Assembly (NCBI GenBank): GCA_019648995.1
Contig: BLXT01000008.1
Coordinates: 644,726 to 668,937 of the forward strand
DNA length: 24,212 nucleotides
Reading direction: 5' to 3'
Source: Plakobranchus ocellatus
Lineage: Eukaryota > Mollusca > Gastropoda > Plakobranchidae
Below the pieces are notes generated by a model that was not told the origin of the DNA, did not search any database, and saw nothing but the letters and a program-made list of their open reading frames with translations. Made by a program: the position numbers and the translations under genes. Of the stretch, positions 24,107 through 24,212 are shown in pieces; the first letter of the stretch is position 1, and each line of letters starts with the position of its first letter.

Positions 24107-24212
24107 GTGGAGGTAAACAAAAGCTGGTGTATTCTCTTGATTTATGCATTGGCTGAAGCTGTTGTGTAAGGGGAGATAAACAAAAGCTGGTGTATTCTCT
24201 TGATTTATGCAT
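24107..24212. repeat. 63-bp direct repeat at the window edge
   Basis: A 36-base block beginning TAAACAAAAGCTGGTGTATT occurs at 24114 and again, identical, at 24177, running to the window end. It may be the start of another tandem array in intron 21. Confidence 0.85.

Overview
The window is animal nuclear DNA with a dispersed, intron-rich gene on the + strand. It carries 21 internal exons of a neuropathy target esterase / patatin-like phospholipase (PNPLA6/PNPLA7 type, orthologue of Drosophila swiss cheese). The exons were found by eye as islands of family-like protein bounded by GT-AG splice sites, and every intron phase agrees with its neighbour. Together they give about 913 uninterrupted codons (2741 nt between 1644 and 22698). 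The sequence suggests an invertebrate, probably a lophotrochozoan such as a mollusc: one NTE-like gene, AT-rich introns of 0.2-1.9 kb, several SINE families and many minisatellites. That placement is an inference and not firm.

Gene order: cyclic-nucleotide-binding-like (CNB) domain 1 is in exons 1-4 (1644-4124). A low-complexity Ser/Ala/Glu linker is in exons 5-6 (4833-5969). CNB domain 2 is in exons 7-11 (7711-11504) and CNB domain 3 in exons 11-13. A conserved NTE linker is in exons 14-17 (14810-19194). The patatin-like esterase domain begins in exon 18 and continues through exon 21 (19655-22698). The glycine-rich oxyanion loop and the GTSMG nucleophile elbow are inside the window. The catalytic Asp, the C-terminus, the N-terminal membrane anchor and the start codon lie outside it.

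The rest is intron and is unusually rich in repeats. There are two TTAA-flanked piggyBac-like non-autonomous elements (493-1241 and 23163-23841) and a short CAGGG-TIR MITE (8253-8405). One tRNA-derived SINE family has four copies; a second has two copies in opposite orientation in the same intron. There are probable remnants of other tRNA SINEs, and a 3' fragment of a non-LTR retrotransposon (16614-16985).

The most striking pattern is at the splice junctions. At least six short-period tandem arrays (periods 42, 54, 56, 73, 82 and about 84 bp) sit directly on or beside exon edges. Three of them repeat the exon end together with its splice donor, making rows of decoy donors; the others repeat pyrimidine-AG acceptor-like sites. 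No bacterial-type genes, CRISPR arrays, rRNA genes or intact tRNA genes were seen.
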